From Nitrospirota bacterium (GTDB taxonomy: Bacteria; Nitrospirota; Nitrospiria; Nitrospirales; Nitrospiraceae): a stretch of DNA of 6,751 nucleotides. The first letter of the stretch is position 1; each line of letters starts with the position of its first letter. Shown here one piece after another: positions 6,262 through 6,751 of this stretch. Made by a program: the position numbers and the translations under genes. The stretch spans positions 1 to 6,751 of the forward strand of contig VBOM01000108.1 in NCBI GenBank assembly GCA_005877535.1, given 5' to 3'. The notes beneath the pieces were generated by a model. The model worked only from the letters and a program-made list of their open reading frames with translations, searched no databases and was not told the origin of the DNA.

Positions 6262-6552
6262 CTAGACCATGCCTTCAAGGGGGATGCCTTCTTCGATGAG
6301 CATGACAGGAATGTCTTCTCGGATAGGATATAGCATCTTCCGATCGGCTCGGATCAACCCTCCGTCGAGAGGTTCGGCGACCGGCTTATTCGCCTTATTT
6401 TTCAGTTGCCCACTGCTCACAGCCTCGTTTAACTTGGCAATTAGCGCCTCATCAGCCAAACTCACATCCTGTTTGGTGTCGGGGCAACAGAGAATGGCGA
6501 GAAGATCCTTGTCGAGATTGACCGGACGCCGTGATTCAGTGCGTTCCGCCAT
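6262..6552 (-). CDS. Trm112-like (UPF0434 type) protein, 96 residues
   Basis: The protein has the family pattern of an N-terminal LLAILCCPDTKQ block (residues 17-28) and a C-terminal LYPIREDIPVMLIEE block (74-88). Trm112-type proteins act as small partners and activators of methyltransferases; in bacteria they are often unassigned. The usual short form has about 60 residues and four zinc-binding cysteines. Here only Cys22 and Cys23 remain and about 30 residues (ALIAKLNEAVSSGQLKNKAN and following) are inserted between the blocks, so this is the longer, probably zinc-free variant. The start at 6552 follows GGAGG (complement of 6559-6563) with a six-base gap. The frame stays open further upstream, but a start there would overlap the divergent gene at 6705 and lacks family similarity. 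Confidence 0.88.
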   Translation of the reverse strand: MAERTESRRPVNLDKDLLAILCCPDTKQDVSLADEALIAKLNEAVSSGQLKNKANKPVAEPLDGGLIRADRKMLYPIREDIPVMLIEEGIPLEGMV

Positions 6553-6591
6553 AACCCCCCTCCGTGTGAACCTGAGCGATATGACACGGCT

Positions 6592-6621
6592 AGAATAGAT
6601 CACTGATATCGATGAGATCAA
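6592..6621 (-). promoter_or_regulatory. Weak candidate promoter for the Trm112-like gene
   Basis: Read on the minus strand, TTGATC (complement of 6616-6621) and TATTCT (complement of 6592-6597) are separated by 18 bases, each matching four of six consensus positions. They lie about 40 bases before the start codon in the divergent spacer. The match is weak and may be chance. Confidence 0.3.
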
Positions 6622-6704
6622 GTCCTGCGCGCAGACTCCATTTAGACTAGTAGGTTCTGTTACACTACAAGCCTCGCTTAATCGTATAGAAGGAAACAGG
6701 CGGC

Positions 6705-6751
6705 ATGGCAAACACCTTATGGAGATACTCCTTGGCCGGATTGTTGTTCCT
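6705..6751 (+). CDS. Start of a probably exported or membrane protein, cut by window end
   Basis: ATG 6705 opens a frame reading MANTLWRYSLAGLLF to the window edge. AAGGA (6690-6694) lies ten bases upstream, with a closer GGCGG as well. One arginine followed by a hydrophobic run (YSLAGLLF) resembles the beginning of a Sec signal peptide or a membrane anchor. Only 15 codons are visible, so no product can be named. It diverges from the Trm112-like gene, sharing a spacer of about 150 bases. Confidence 0.6.
   Translation, partial: MANTLWRYSLAGLLF

Noticed and set aside
6553..6711. A 53-residue N-terminal extension of the Trm112-like protein
   Set aside because: The extension has no family similarity and would overlap the divergent gene, while the ATG at 6552 has GGAGG at the right distance.
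1..6751. CRISPR arrays, tRNA or rRNA genes, insertion sequences or long direct repeats
   Set aside because: I looked on both strands and saw no regularly spaced repeats, tRNA-like cloverleaf, transposase motif or long duplicated segment.

Overview
The window most likely comes from a Nitrospira-type nitrite-oxidizing bacterium (phylum Nitrospirota). The main evidence is a GC-rich gene pair that reads as the catalytic alpha subunit (NxrA, C-terminal 974 residues) and the electron-transfer beta subunit (NxrB, complete, 429 residues) of nitrite oxidoreductase. The family is type II DMSO reductase, related to nitrate reductase NarGH. Canonical nitrite oxidizers and comammox Nitrospira both carry such genes, and the sequence shown cannot separate them.

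Layout. Positions 1-2925 hold the 3' part of nxrA, with the N-terminus cut off by the window edge. Positions 2926-3096 are a 171-base spacer that stays open in the nxrA/nxrB frame except for two stops and contains a possible small ORF ending on the nxrB ribosome binding site. nxrB follows at 3097-4386, then a strong GC-rich hairpin at 4409-4453 that probably ends the nxrAB transcript. From about 4450 onward the DNA is visibly less GC-rich and codon use is more relaxed. This half carries four small plus-strand genes: an unrecognised 109-residue protein, an unrecognised 123-residue helical protein with a good sigma70-type promoter, a 76-residue protein with two membrane segments, and an 87-residue protein with a CxxC/CxxC zinc ribbon. 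A minus-strand gene for a Trm112-like protein (6262-6552) converges on them. Divergent from it, the first 15 codons of a probably exported protein begin at 6705.

How the parts work together. NxrA would bind the molybdenum bis-MGD cofactor and oxidise nitrite to nitrate. NxrB would pass the electrons through four iron-sulfur clusters toward a gamma subunit (NxrC) and cytochrome c. No NxrC gene and no NarJ-like chaperone gene follows nxrB here. The NxrB ligand set can be read in full: 14 cysteines plus Asp45, with Tyr222 at the position that makes one cluster [3Fe-4S]. The downstream small genes have no functional link to Nxr visible in the sequence. They are separated from it by the terminator and by their own candidate promoters.

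Nothing here is clearly a new system. The best leads are the open in-frame spacer with its small ORF between nxrA and nxrB, the aspartate-for-cysteine ligand in NxrB, and the string of unrecognised small genes behind the nxr operon.
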